A stretch of DNA of 64,000 bases from Thalassia testudinum (lineage: Eukaryota; Streptophyta; Magnoliopsida; Alismatales; Hydrocharitaceae): NCBI GenBank assembly GCA_037157565.1, contig JAZHRO010000026.1, positions 35,888,501 to 35,952,500 on the forward strand, given 5' to 3'. Shown here one piece after another: positions 33,606 through 44,171 of the stretch (its first letter is position 1; every line of letters begins with the position of its first letter). A model generated the notes under the pieces. It was not told where the DNA came from and made no database searches. It saw only the letters and a list, made by a program, of their open reading frames with translations. Position numbers and translations under genes: made by a program.

Positions 33606-35219
33606 TGTAGAATTCCCTACTAGGAGGGGATGACATAATAAATTGTAGAAATATAATGTAAAATAATCTCACAAAATTCAATCACACAATGTACACAATT
33701 ATTTTTAGGTGGAAACCCAAACCGGATGAAAATCACCACCTAACCCTCTCGAGTTAGGATTCCGATCAACCAAGTTGATCAAATCCACTAAACGAATCAC
33801 TTAAACGAGGGTGATTCAACCTCAATTACAACCACGCTACTTTATACGAGGGTAGCATACCTCAAACCCCTTCTCTTCACGAGAAGGATTTTGTCCCACG
33901 AAGGAGACGGGAATTCGCAAGGCGAATACCCAACCAAAGAATAAAGAAAAATAACAACAACCCTATAGAGACAACAAAGTAATATTTAACCTAAGCTTCT
34001 ATAGGAATTAAGATGCTTCCCTTTGCAAGGAGTGTGTCGAATCGATGACGCGGGTGCGTGAGCTACACGATGGCGCAACGTTGCTCTCGTAAACTATGGC
34101 AGGAGAGCGGGTGCGCAAGGCTTGATGCTCTCAAGATGTAGAACTTGAGCTTGGAGAGCAAGAGATTCTTTTTGGACACAAAAGAGTGGAAATGCTTGTT
34201 CTTGGTGTGTCTAGGTGTGTCTTTGTGTGCAAGAGGTTCCTCTCTATTTATAGAGGCCTTAGGAAGGCTTTGGAAGGCTTTGGAAAGCTTCCATAGCCGT
34301 TGGGAGCAAAGTCCAAGAGAATCAGGCCGAAATCAGGAACAATGATGCACTGACAGGGTTATTAGACGTCTGATTTTAGGCGGGTTTCTTCCTGACTTTA
34401 ATCAGATCTAAATAGTGTTCTAGTGCAAGTCCATCAGACGACATACAGGACGTCTGTAAACCTACTTTTCTGCAGGAATGGATTTCCAAGAGAGTGCAAC
34501 GGCTAGAAAATCTCCGAGAAGAGATTTTCGGGTCAGCCAAGGCAAAACGGTCATTTATCAGACGTCTGGAAAGGCTTAAGGACGTCTGATAAGGCTCTAA
34601 CGGTCATATCCTTCAGTGTTTGTTAAGCCAGGCAACGGTCCACTAATTGGACGTCTGGTAAAAACATCAGACGTCTGGTCTAAGGTCTGGACGTCTGATT
34701 TCATCAGACAGAGCTAACTAAGTCTAGCCTAAATGTTATCAGACGTCTGAATCAACAGTCAGACGTCTTAAAGCATATTATCAGACGTCTGATTTTGGAA
34801 TTAGACGTTTGAAAAGGTGTTTGAACCCTATATTGGTTTTCTAAGTTCTCTACAGAAAACCTAAGTGTCCTAAGGTTGTGCAGGTGTTCCTAGGACTACT
34901 ATTAGGATACTTTGAGGCTCTTTAACATGATGTTCTAAGGAACAAAAAGAGCAAGGAAATAAAGACAAAAGTACATGAAAGAAATAGACAGAATTCTATC
35001 CTATTCTTCTTGTCCTTCCATCTTCAATCTGTCGCTCCTCACGAATCTCCTCTGTTCTTCATCAAGCTCCTCCAATCCATCCTGGATGTGAGCTCGAACT
35101 CCGTCTAATCACATCTCCATTTGCAATTAACCTAAAATCTAAGACTCCAAGTGCAAATGTTAAATGACATGTGTTTTGTTATCATCAAAATAAACGATCG
35201 TGGTGCTCTAGCACCAACA
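33606..35219 (-). repeat. 3' LTR of the gag-only element
   Basis: Starts TGTAGAATTCC and ends ACCAACA. It matches 37330-39030 closely. A minus-strand TATA box lies at 34244-34253 (CTATTTATAG on +). Palindromes of the CAGACGTCTG type run from about 34363 to 34815. Relative to the partner it lacks 62, 20 and 12 bases, each between two palindrome copies. Confidence 0.9.
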
Positions 35220-35498
35220 ATCTCCCCCTTTTTGATGATGACAAAACTATAAATAATAATGCAAAAAATCCTCTCCCTTTTTGACATTATCAAAAAGGTT
35301 TGATTGATTTTAAATTTCCTATAACTCCCCCTTAAAACATGCTCTTCTATGAATTTCTTTTAACAAAAGTAATGTCCTCTTTTTTGTAACAAGATAGCTG
35401 TTTTTCTTCTCCCCCTTACTAAAGGAAATTTAGCTAACTTACATCTCCCCCTTAAAAATTGACAATTAGCTCATAATTTTTTTTTAACTCCCCCTATC
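35220..35498 (-). other. Six polypurine tracts upstream of the 3' LTR
   Basis: On the minus strand, runs of the type AAGGGGGAGA occur at 35221-35233, 35271-35282, 35322-35336, 35407-35419, 35442-35457 and 35486-35498. The first abuts the LTR and would be the functional primer. Multiple tract copies are a reported Sirevirus trait. Confidence 0.75.
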
Positions 35499-35543
35499 TA
35501 AATGCTTATGATAAAAAGATAGGGTAAAGAATTTTTACCTCAC

Positions 35544-37275
35544 CTACCATGTCCAATAAAGTGGCCCAAATGGTGGTGGTGGATGCCACATTGGATGGGG
35601 CTCCCATCCGTAGCTTGGAGGCCCGGGCATTGGCGCCTGTCTCCAGTTTGGTGGTCGACGTGCGGCGGGTCCATCGTTTGTTCACCGTCTCGTCAATCTT
35701 CTTGTTCTCCTCCTTGGTCTACTCCTTGGTTCTCCCAACTCGAGTTGACCAGCCTTGAGCTTGTAGGTCCAGTCCTTCGTGTTGTAATTATCCCTGAAAC
35801 CTACAAAACAAGATTCCAATTCTTTCTTCGGTATCCAAGTGAGCTTGGATCTGGATCTGTTAGCGGGTCTCCTTGACGGAGATCCTTTCTCAACCTTAGG
35901 GCTATAAAAATTATCTACTTTGTTGATTAATTTGTTGGAGTTTTCTCTAAGACATGCAATTTCTTTTTCTATAATATTCATCTTAGTCTTTAAATCAGAA
36001 ATTTCTATTTTTAGACTAACATTTTCCTCAATCAATTTATTATTTTCATTGATGAGGTTATGATTTTCTAATAATAGGTTATCATTTTTAGGACTAGCTT
36101 CTAGATCCTTGAGTTTTATTTCTAATTTTTCATTTTCACTTCTAAGAAAATTAAGATTCTTTTTCATGCTATTGTTTTCTATTTTTAGTGATTTACTAAC
36201 TTCAAAAAGCTCATTAAAAGCGTCTTGTAAATCTGGGTTTACCTCATTATCGGAGTCGCTTTCGCTGTCGATGTCGCTTTCTCCGATTGCCATGAAACCC
36301 ATGCAAGCAATTTCATTCTTTTTCTCTGATTCTTCTTCTTCTTCCTCCGAGCTCGAATCGTCCCAAGTGGCTTGGAATGCCTTCTTCTTAGATTTCTTCT
36401 CCTTTTCCTTCTTCTTCTCCTCTTTGAGAAGAGGGCATTCTAGTTGCAGATACCCTTTTTCGTTGCAGTGGTAGCAACGTCTCGGGCTCTCCTTCTTCTC
36501 CTTCTTCTTGGATTCCTTACAAAACTTGGAAAATTTCTTAAGTAAAATTTTAAAGTCTTCCTCGTCAGAACTTACCTCGCTATCTGATGCGACTTTGAAG
36601 GCGAGAGTCTTCTTCGATTTTGGCTCTGGTGTATCCTTCTTCTTCTGCTTCAACTCTGTCTCGTAGGCCATTAGATTGCCTAGGAGATCTTCCATGTTGA
36701 GCTCCTCCACTTCGTTCGCCTCCTCGATGGCGGTGACTTTCTGTTCCCACTCCGGTCCGAGGGAACGAAGAAGCTTCCCTTGAAGCTCCCCCTTGATGAA
36801 AGTCTTCCCTAAAGCTTTCAAATTATTTATAATGAGAGTGAACCTAGTATTTATCTCACTTAAAGAGTCATTAGGCTTCATAGAAAAAGATTCAAATTCT
36901 TGAGAAAGTAAATTTATTTTAGAAGTTTTTACCTTAGAGGTAGCTTCGTGAGTTACCTCAAGTGTGTGCCAAATCTCGTATGCGGTGGCGCATTGCGAGA
37001 TTCTGTTGAACTCCACCGGGCTGAGCGTAGTACAACGCGTTCATTGTTTACGCGCTGAGCGAGAGTTCCCGGATCTGCTGCTGTGAGTATCCTGCGGTGG
37101 ATTTTTCTGGGATGTCAAAGGGGGTCTCGCACCTAGCCCAAATTGTGAAGTCGGTGGCTTTAAGCCATGTCTTCATCCGCAGCTTCTAGTAAGGGTAGTT
37201 GCTCCTATCGAAGAACGGCGGACGAGTTGCAGACTGACCATCGGAAATCCTACTCGTGGAACTGCTCCCCTCCAT
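35544..37275 (-). pseudogene. Gag of the gag-only element, lightly damaged
   Basis: The ATG at 37275 gives MEGSSSTSRISDGQS. A TAG at 37186-37188 replaces a Trp in the conserved YW(K)LRM block, and a small frameshift lies near 37020. The main open frame 37016-35682 (444 residues) has the copia gag core (EFNRISQCATAYEIWHTLE, LRSLGPEWEQKVTAIEE), an intact zinc knuckle CYHCNEKGYLQLEC (its usual His is Tyr in this copy), Lys/Glu-rich tracts, and a long coiled coil (about residues 265-365). After a single TGA the same frame continues with a Pro-rich, aromatic tail to a TAG at 35544, so the family product probably ended there. Confidence 0.85.
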
Positions 37276-37316
37276 GATCTTCTTGCCCGGGTGTTACTCC
37301 GATTAGCAAGAACCTT

Positions 37317-37327
37317 CTCTGATACCA
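37317..37327 (-). other. Primer-binding site of the gag-only element
   Basis: The minus strand reads TGGTATCAGAG, an exact 11-base match to the initiator tRNA-Met-type site, two bases inside the LTR edge at 37330. Confidence 0.9.
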
Positions 37328-37329
37328 AT

Positions 37330-39030
37330 TGTAGAATTCCCTACTAGGAGGGGATGACGTAATAGATTGTGGAAATATAATGTAAAACAATCTCACAAAA
37401 TTCAATCACACAATGTACACAATTATTTTTAGGTGGAAACCCAAACTGGGTGAAAACCACCACCTAACCCTCTCGAGTTAGGATTTTCCGATCAACCAAG
37501 TTGATCAAATCCACTAAACGAATCACTTAAACGAGGGTGATTCAACCTCAATTACAACCACGCTACTTTATACGTGGGTAGCGTACCTCAAATCCCTTCT
37601 CTTCATGAGAAGGATTTTGTCCCACGAAGGAGACGGGAATTCGCAAGGTGAATACCCAACCAAAGAATAAAGAAAAATAACAACAATCCTATAGAGCCAA
37701 CAAAGTAATATTTAACCTAAGCTTCTATAGGAATTAAGATTCTTCCCTTTGCAAGGAGTGCGTCGAATCGATGACGCGGGTGCGTGAGCTACACAATGGC
37801 GCAACGTTGCTCTTGTGAACTACTGCGGGAGAGCGGGCGCGCAAAGGCTTGATGCTCTCAAGATGTAGAACTTGAGCTTGGAGAGCAAGAGATTCTTTTT
37901 GGACACAAAAGAGTGGAAATGCTTGTTCTTGGTGTGTCTAGGTGTGTCTTTGTGTGCAAGAGGTTCCTCTCTATTTATAGAGGCCTTAGGAAGGCTTTGG
38001 AAGGCTTTGGAAAGCTTCCATAGCTGTTGGGAGCAAAGTCCAAGAGAATCAGGCCAAAATCAGGAACAATGATTGCACTGACAGGGTTATCAGACGTCTA
38101 ATTATGTCATCAGACGTCTGGAAGATCAGTTTAAGACGTATGGGAACAAAGTCAGACGTCTGATTTTAGGCGGGTTTCTTCCTGACTTTATTCAGATCTA
38201 AACAGGGTTCTAGTGCAAGTCCATCAGACGACATACTGGACGTCTGACACTATGTCTGGACGTCTGGAAACCTACTTTTCTGCAGGAATGGATTTCCAAG
38301 AGAGTGCAACGGCTAGAAAATCTTTGAGAAGAGATTTTCGGGTCAGTTGAGGTAAAACGGTCATTTATCAGACGTCTGGAAAGGCTTAAGGACGTCTGAT
38401 AATGCTCTAACGGTCATATCCTTCAGTGTTTGTTAAGCCAGGCAACGGTCCACTAATTAGACGTCTGGCAAAAACATCAGGCGTCTTCTAAGACGTCTGG
38501 TCTAAGGTCTGGACGTTTGATTTCATCAGACAGAGCTAACTAAGTCTAGCCTAAATGTTATCAGACGTCTGAATCAACAGTCAGATGTCTTAAAGCATAT
38601 TATCAGACGTCTGATTTTGGAATTAGACGTTTGAAAAGGTGTTTGAACCCTATATTGATTTTCTAAGTTCTCCACAGAAAACCTAAGTGTCCTAGGGTTG
38701 TGCAGGTGTTCCTAGGACTACTATTAGGATACTTTGAGGCTCTTTAACATGATGTTATAAGGAACAAAAAGAGCAAGGAAATAAAGATAAAAGTACATGA
38801 AAGAAATAGACAGAATTCTATCCTATTCTTCTTGTCCTTCCATCTTCAATCTATCGCTCCTCGCGAATCTCCTCTGTTCTCCATCAAGCTCCTCCAATCT
38901 ATCCTGGATGCGAGCTCGAACTCCATCTAATCACGTCTCCATTTGCAATTGACCTGAAATCTAAGACTCCAAGTGCAAATGTTAAATGACACGTGTTTTT
39001 TTATCATCAAAACAAACGATCGTGGTGCTC
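37330..39030 (-). repeat. 5' LTR of the gag-only element, end-truncated
   Basis: Matches 33606-35219. A minus-strand TATA box is at 37971-37980. It stops at CGTGGTGCTC (39030), where the partner continues TAGCACCAACA, and runs straight into the second copy of the 137-bp duplication. It carries more palindrome copies than its partner (38091-38640). Confidence 0.9.
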
Positions 39031-39167
39031 ACCCAGGTAGAGTGGTTACAACCTTAAAATCTCTAATTTAATACATGCGAGTAAGTAATCCTAGGACTTG
39101 AGATGAACCCTAGGAAGGAATAAACATATATTCGAGAATAGATTCTTGAACCCTAGGTCTTGGCATG
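39031..39167 (+). repeat. 137-bp duplication, right copy
   Basis: Same sequence as 33469-33605 with one base different. Continues into the rest of the solo chromovirus LTR (AACACTAGGG). Confidence 0.92.
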
Positions 39168-40892
39168 AACACTAGGGTTAGAAGAAACTGCATATGAATA
39201 ATTGAGCAATCAAGAGTTGCATGTTTTTAGCTAAAATGGACCCTACTGTAATGAAATGGAAATTGAATTGTTGTTTCGAACATTCCAACCTGGATGTGAT
39301 AAGGAAATTCCTGTACGAACCCCACGGGGAATGTAAACAAGAACATCGTACCTCGAAGAACCAGATGGTTCTGGGATTTTGCTGCCTATGGACAGCTATT
39401 AAGGGAGGTAAGCTGACCTTCGTGTACGTGATACCGAAGAGAGCAACTATCCCTTGTAGTGTAGAGGGGAGCTTGCCACCCTTGGGTTAGGACCCGGGGT
39501 GGGTTTGGCCACTCTATGACGACTCTTACTGGCTCTCGTGTACGTAGCACCGAGGTGAGCTACTTAGTGTAGGGGAAGCTATCCGCCCCAGGGGGCCCGG
39601 GGCTAGGTATGGCCACCCTACACCGACTCTCATCAGTCCATTGGGCAAACCGGGGTAGTCGGACGAGGGTATGCGGACTAAGGAGGGGCAAGACCCCTGT
39701 TCTATTCTGAGAGGGCAAGGCCCTACACTGTTCCGCACTGTACATTGAGGCGTACCCACTAGCGGAAACGACTGACCGCGTGCCAGTGCGGGGTAGCTAC
39801 CCATGCGCTTATCACGTGTGCCGCAGTCACCACTACGTCACAACCATGACCTCGGGGTAGTAGACCGAGTATAGGACTACCACGGTGGGACTCCCTCGGC
39901 TAGGAGAGTGCCATGTGGGCATCCTATATCACGGGAAGCTGCAAGCAAAATCGTTCCTATAGGGAACCAGATGATTAATTAACAAATCCTAACTAGAGAT
40001 CTCTACGCACCCACATGTATAATATAATTAGAAAATGGAAAACTTTATGTTAATGCATGTTACTTCTTAGCCACCACTCTACTCAGCTTTAGCTGACTCC
40101 AATCAAATATATTCTGTACAGGTCAGGGATTTGAGCAGCTTGAGCCATTGGCTGCTGAGGACGCTGGGCCTAGTCGAGCCTAACTTTAGTTCTACTGCCT
40201 GCTAGTGAGTTTTATAGTTTGTATTCTGTTACATGTACTCTTTGATGTGATGGCTGTAATATCACTGTTCTCTTTCCACCTGTTGAAACTTTCTTTTTGC
40301 TTAGTTACTGTACTTGTGTGATTGTGGTTTGTTGAGTGTTATTGGTTATTTTTTGTTGGACGACTAGATCTTGGGATAAACCGAAGCGAGCCAGTCTCAG
40401 ATCCTGTAGGGATTTGGGACTGGGTCGTGACAGTCCAGCATCTCATCCCCATCGTACGGGTGCTCCATCAACGCGGCTCGTCCTCCAAGCAGCCGTCGAG
40501 GAGGATTTTCTCATCCCTCAATTTTTATCGCTTTCTAGTGTAGATTTCCAACTTTTTAGTTGTAGTGATTAGATGTAATGAACATGCTCCTATGGTTATA
40601 AAATTTGTTCATTCTCTCCCTATGTTTTCTTTCTTTGTATTATTCTCTCTCTTTTTTATTATTTATTCTTGAAGTAGAATAGCTAGCGTAGATTAATTTC
40701 AACCAACTAATCTGCTTTCCGAAAATAATTCCAAATGTGATTTTTGATCAAACGTTCACCTCCCCATGTTCGATCCAGAACTCACTTTGAGTTTCGATTA
40801 TAAATTTTATTTGATTGACAGATTTTTATTGAACTATAGCGACGAATTTTGAACTCAACCTTTTACATGTACAAATCTAGTTAATCAATTTG

Positions 40893-41377
40893 AAAGGTGA
40901 GCATATCGCCATTAAATTTCCTGACGCAAATCTGGATAGGAGTTTTCCATTGAATTTTCAAATATTTTACAAACAAAAAGTCGTCGGTCAATAGATTGTA
41001 CAGATAGTAGCAGTAAAACCCAAAATTATATTTCATTTTAAAGAAGTATAATGAAAGAAGTGGAATAAATAGATCATACCGATAGTGGCAGTTAATCAAT
41101 GGATGTTATGTTAAATGAGATATTGGACAATGTGGGTGGACGTTATGATTATTCTGTGGTGATAGTTAAAATCATGGGTCGATCTATTTACGTCCTCATC
41201 TGGGAGGGAAACTACAGTGACTCAAGAACATGGTTTACTAGTGATTAATATTGACAATTAATTTGTGTATTATACCATGTGCTTAACATGTTTTAACATG
41301 TTATAAGATGTACAAGTAATAGATATGTATCTCTGTTCAGGAGTCATCCACCTAGTGATTTCATAGGGAAGCAAGTA
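40893..41377 (+). other. AT-rich flank with short coding-like segments
   Basis: The first 34 codons after the insertion site are open (KGEHIAIKFPDANLDRSFPL and onward to a TAG at about 40995). They are in frame with 895-957 once the insertion is removed. A second short segment at about 41125-41245 (DYSVVIVKIMGRSIYVLIWE) is also protein-like. They may be remains of exons of the gene at 41378-44171; I recognise no domain in them. Confidence 0.25.
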
Positions 41378-44171
41378 ATGATATCTGCATCGTCAAGCTC
41401 ATTTCATTGTTGTTCAAAGAAGAGGAAATTCGGTAAGTCACCAGCAAGAGAGGATGCGTTAACTAAACGTCAATTTTCGTCCAGCAATGCCAAGTACGAA
41501 AGAGTTAATTTAGGGAAATCCACAAGTGAATCATTCTGCAACAATCTTGTGGAAAAATGTAAGGAGGATATGAGGAAAGTGAAACGGATGTTGAAACAAT
41601 TTGAAAATCACATTGACATGCTTGTAGATGAAAATAAGAAATTGAAAGTGGAGAACCACAGTTTGGTCAGCAATGTCCATCACCTAAGGAGGGTAAATTT
41701 TGAACTTAATAGAAGGTACACAACCTCATGCATAGTTCACTCTTTGACAGCAAAGGAAGACATCAATTTATTTGGTAAGCTTAAATCAAAACGCTTGACT
41801 CTACTAAGTTTATTTCACTGAAGAGCACAGAACATAAATATGACGTTCAATGTTACATTCAAATACTCCATGGTCTATTGATAGTCAGTGTTATCATTAA
41901 TGTGATTAAAGGCTGTTGGAACTGATTGCGAGGAAGGAGATGTGGAAACTCATTCAAGATGAAGTGATGACAAAGTGGAAGACTTGTGTCGCTCAATTAC
42001 GTTTGAGGTTAGGAAATTCCCTTGTATAGGAGAGCGATTCCATAGTAGTGATCATTACACATAAAGTAATTATTGTGTAATTACATGTGCGTAGGATTCA
42101 TTGGTCAATCCCAAACGGCAAAAGTGCCTTATGAATTATCTCCCTGCAACACATGCCTCCGCGAGGAATAAAGGTAAAGTTTCATCAAATTGAAGGGAAT
42201 GTTGCAATGGAGGATTATGAGGTACACTGTGACGTAGAGATGTAGTGTCAGATGGTTTATGGAGAACATATTGAAGATATGTTCCTATATAAGGAATTTA
42301 TAAATTACTTTAGGATTCATCGCAGGATTCAAACGTTGAGAAGTTTGGCAAAGGTGTTGACAAACTTTTCAGGGTATGCAAGTATCCCACCCATTCCACA
42401 ACTTGCTGGAAATTGTTGAATGTTTGTACGTGTAAAATTCCTATGTGCAGCTCCTAGGAGCAGAAGCATTCATAGATGAGAGGAACGTCATGTAGACGAG
42501 AGAAGGCATATTTGAAGTAGCTGATATCTCGTCAACAATGTCTACGCAGGTGGTAGATAGAAAGAAATTTTATAAATGCTTCGTAACAGAATGAAACTGC
42601 TAGACCCTCTTGAAATAGTTATAAAGTAAGACATCGATGGTCAAAGGTGTATCAACATTCCATAAATTCCTCCCTGTTATTGATGAAATATGTTTCCAAC
42701 CCATAATAATCTGGAAGGAAGCATGTTTTTAAATGTTGTCCCCCACGATAACTAACTGTCTACTGCAAAGTAGACTGTCAAGTGGATTGTGTAAACAGAA
42801 AGTAAAGTAAGGAATGTAACTTGAAATGGGACATTCTATATATTGTACGAGGCATCATCTTTTGTACCAAACCATAGTCTATATTTGTAGTACATGACTT
42901 ATGAAGGTAGTTGTCCTCGACATTGGGAAGATTATTTCTTTCTGAAGACATCATCGTTAGAAGTTATTTAGATGATTATGATTTCTACAAGATTTTAATA
43001 AACCATGGCAATCTTGCAGGTTTTAAAACCATGGTGAAATGATCAAAGTATGATTGAAGACCTACAGTGGCATTCAGTAAATGTAGTTACTATGTTGAAT
43101 ACATAGCCTGAGGGTTCGAAGGTCTGGTTGGGACACTCTTCCATTCAAACAATCTCACAATCACATATCAACAATCAGGAACAATTGAGGATATCCACAC
43201 CAAGAGAAAAAGTCATTCATGTAGACAGCAACAATAACAATGAATGCTTCTTTGGCGTTTCTCAACACCAAACATCTGAGACCATGGTAACATAAAATCC
43301 CTTTGCAGTGCTTTACGTACAATATTACATTATCGATAATGTTCAGGTTGAGTACGTCGGAGATGAAATGGTATTGTACAGAACGATTGATGTACATAGG
43401 ATGCATTTAACAATGTTGCTGAAAGAAGGTGGATACACTGCAAGTGAGGCTAGTTTTGTGAAACAAGGCGAAATTGGGTTACCTACTTAGCACGATGTAC
43501 CAATTTACATGTAAGTGAAGGCAAACTCATGACATGGTTTCTGATGTAATGTACAGGTTATCAATGCAATTGCTTTCATCTTGATGGAGAGACACAGCAA
43601 ACCTCATATCATGACAATTCTGGAGACACAGGTTTTCACAAGCCATACAATTTAACAAGGGTACTCTAGCAACGAAGATTGTGGATAAACAGAAAATGAG
43701 AGTTGGAGTGTCTCATCTCTTTATCATACCCATATGCACATGTGAGCATTGGCATTTCATAGCAATGGATACAACTTCAAAGCAAGTTGTTCATTACAAC
43801 AGCCTCCTAGGTACAAGGAATGGTGGTATCTACATCAGCAATGCGCAACAAGTGGTATGTAGGCAAGCATCTATTGATTTCCATTGAATGTAAACCTTAT
43901 GTGTGGATGCAAGTGCAGGATGGGTAAGCATAATATTTTCCTATAGGCTTCCAATGTTAAGAACTACTTGCAACCCATCATGTGGTATAAGGAGGAAGAT
44001 GGGTGGTCCTTAACTGAACGAGGTTGCCCACAGCAGCTTCCATACACGGCAGATTGCGGCATATTTGTATTGAGGTTGATGGAACTATGTATTTTGGACA
44101 CAACCACTTGCAGAAAACAATGGCGGTTGCCATGGAGAAATTCCGTGGGCTATATGCATCGAAGATCTTAA
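41378..44171 (+). pseudogene. Ulp1-like cysteine protease gene (transposon-type), decayed
   Basis: A Ulp1/SUMO-protease-type (C48) domain in several pieces. Piece 41378-41821 (147 residues) is basic and Ser-rich, then a coiled coil (residues 48-112). A further exon-like stretch at 42153-42374 is broken by one TAG (KVKFHQIEGNVAMEDYEVHC, HIEDMFLYKEFINYF). Piece 43308-43490 has VHRMHLTMLLKEGGYTASE, shared with the minus-strand copy. Piece 43681-43887 has the catalytic His (EHWHF, His codon 43747-43749) and HYNSLLG, where the usual Asp is Asn. Piece 43968-44171 has Gln and Cys (CPQQLPYTADCGIF, Cys codon 44055-44057). Such domains are often carried by plant Mutator-like elements. No terminal inverted repeats were found. 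Introns are not excluded. Confidence 0.7.

Larger units (their letters stand above)
33606..39030 (-). mobile_element. Gag-only Sirevirus-like copia element
   Basis: A minus-strand element with LTRs at 33606-35219 and 37330-39030. The internal region is only about 2.1 kb, with a gag and no protease, integrase, RT or RNase H. It would depend on a full-length relative for movement. The primer site is an 11-base match to the initiator-Met type. The right LTR lacks its last 11 or so bases (the partner ends TAGCACCAACA). Flanks are 137-bp duplications instead of 5-bp ones. The LTRs are close to each other apart from short indels, so this is one of the younger insertions here. Confidence 0.88.
32559..40432 (+). 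mobile_element. Solo chromovirus LTR with nested gag-only copia, TSD GTCCA
   Basis: Starts TGAAATGACCC and ends GGGTCGTGACA, like the chromovirus LTR (TGTTATGACCC ... GGGTTGTAACA). It is flanked by GTCCA at 32554-32558 and 40433-40437. Removing it restores the outer LTR. Segment 39470-39960 is the counterpart of 14800-15380 read in reverse. Without the nested copia and one copy of the 137-bp duplication it is about 2.3 kb. It has no internal coding sequence of its own. Confidence 0.88.
31100..40887 (+). repeat. Right LTR of the outer element, split by a solo LTR
   Basis: Blocks 31100-32558 and 40438-40887 together make about 1.9 kb and align with the left LTR (958-2185, 12571-13047) and with the inverted copy. 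It includes the TATA box (32310-32317) and the tRNA-like A/B boxes (31789-31838). The final part carries CCTCCCCATGTTCGATCC (about 40772) and ends in TTAATCA at 40887, followed by ATTTG. Confidence 0.85.
953..40892 (+). mobile_element. Outer Athila/Tat-like LTR element with nested insertions, TSD ATTTG
   Basis: The left LTR starts at 958 (TGATGTAGACA) and the right LTR starts at 31100 (TAATGTAGATA) and ends at 40887 (TTAATCA). The five bases before 958 and the five after 40887 are both ATTTG, as expected for one integration event. A related inverted copy at 13048-14192 shows that the family's LTR ends in TGATCA and is followed by a primer-binding site like TGGCATCGTTGCC, close to the 3' end of tRNA-Asp, typical of Athila/Tat gypsy elements. 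No gag or pol of this element is recognisable between the LTRs; only its 3' tail (30005-31099) remains. Pairing the two LTRs as one insertion is an inference from the duplication and the matching orientation. Confidence 0.7.

Noticed and set aside
34145..34345. 66-residue plus-strand open frame, nearly identical to one at 37872-38072
   Set aside because: Both lie at the same place in the two LTRs of a minus-strand element and are antisense to its promoter region; repetition is explained by the LTR pair.
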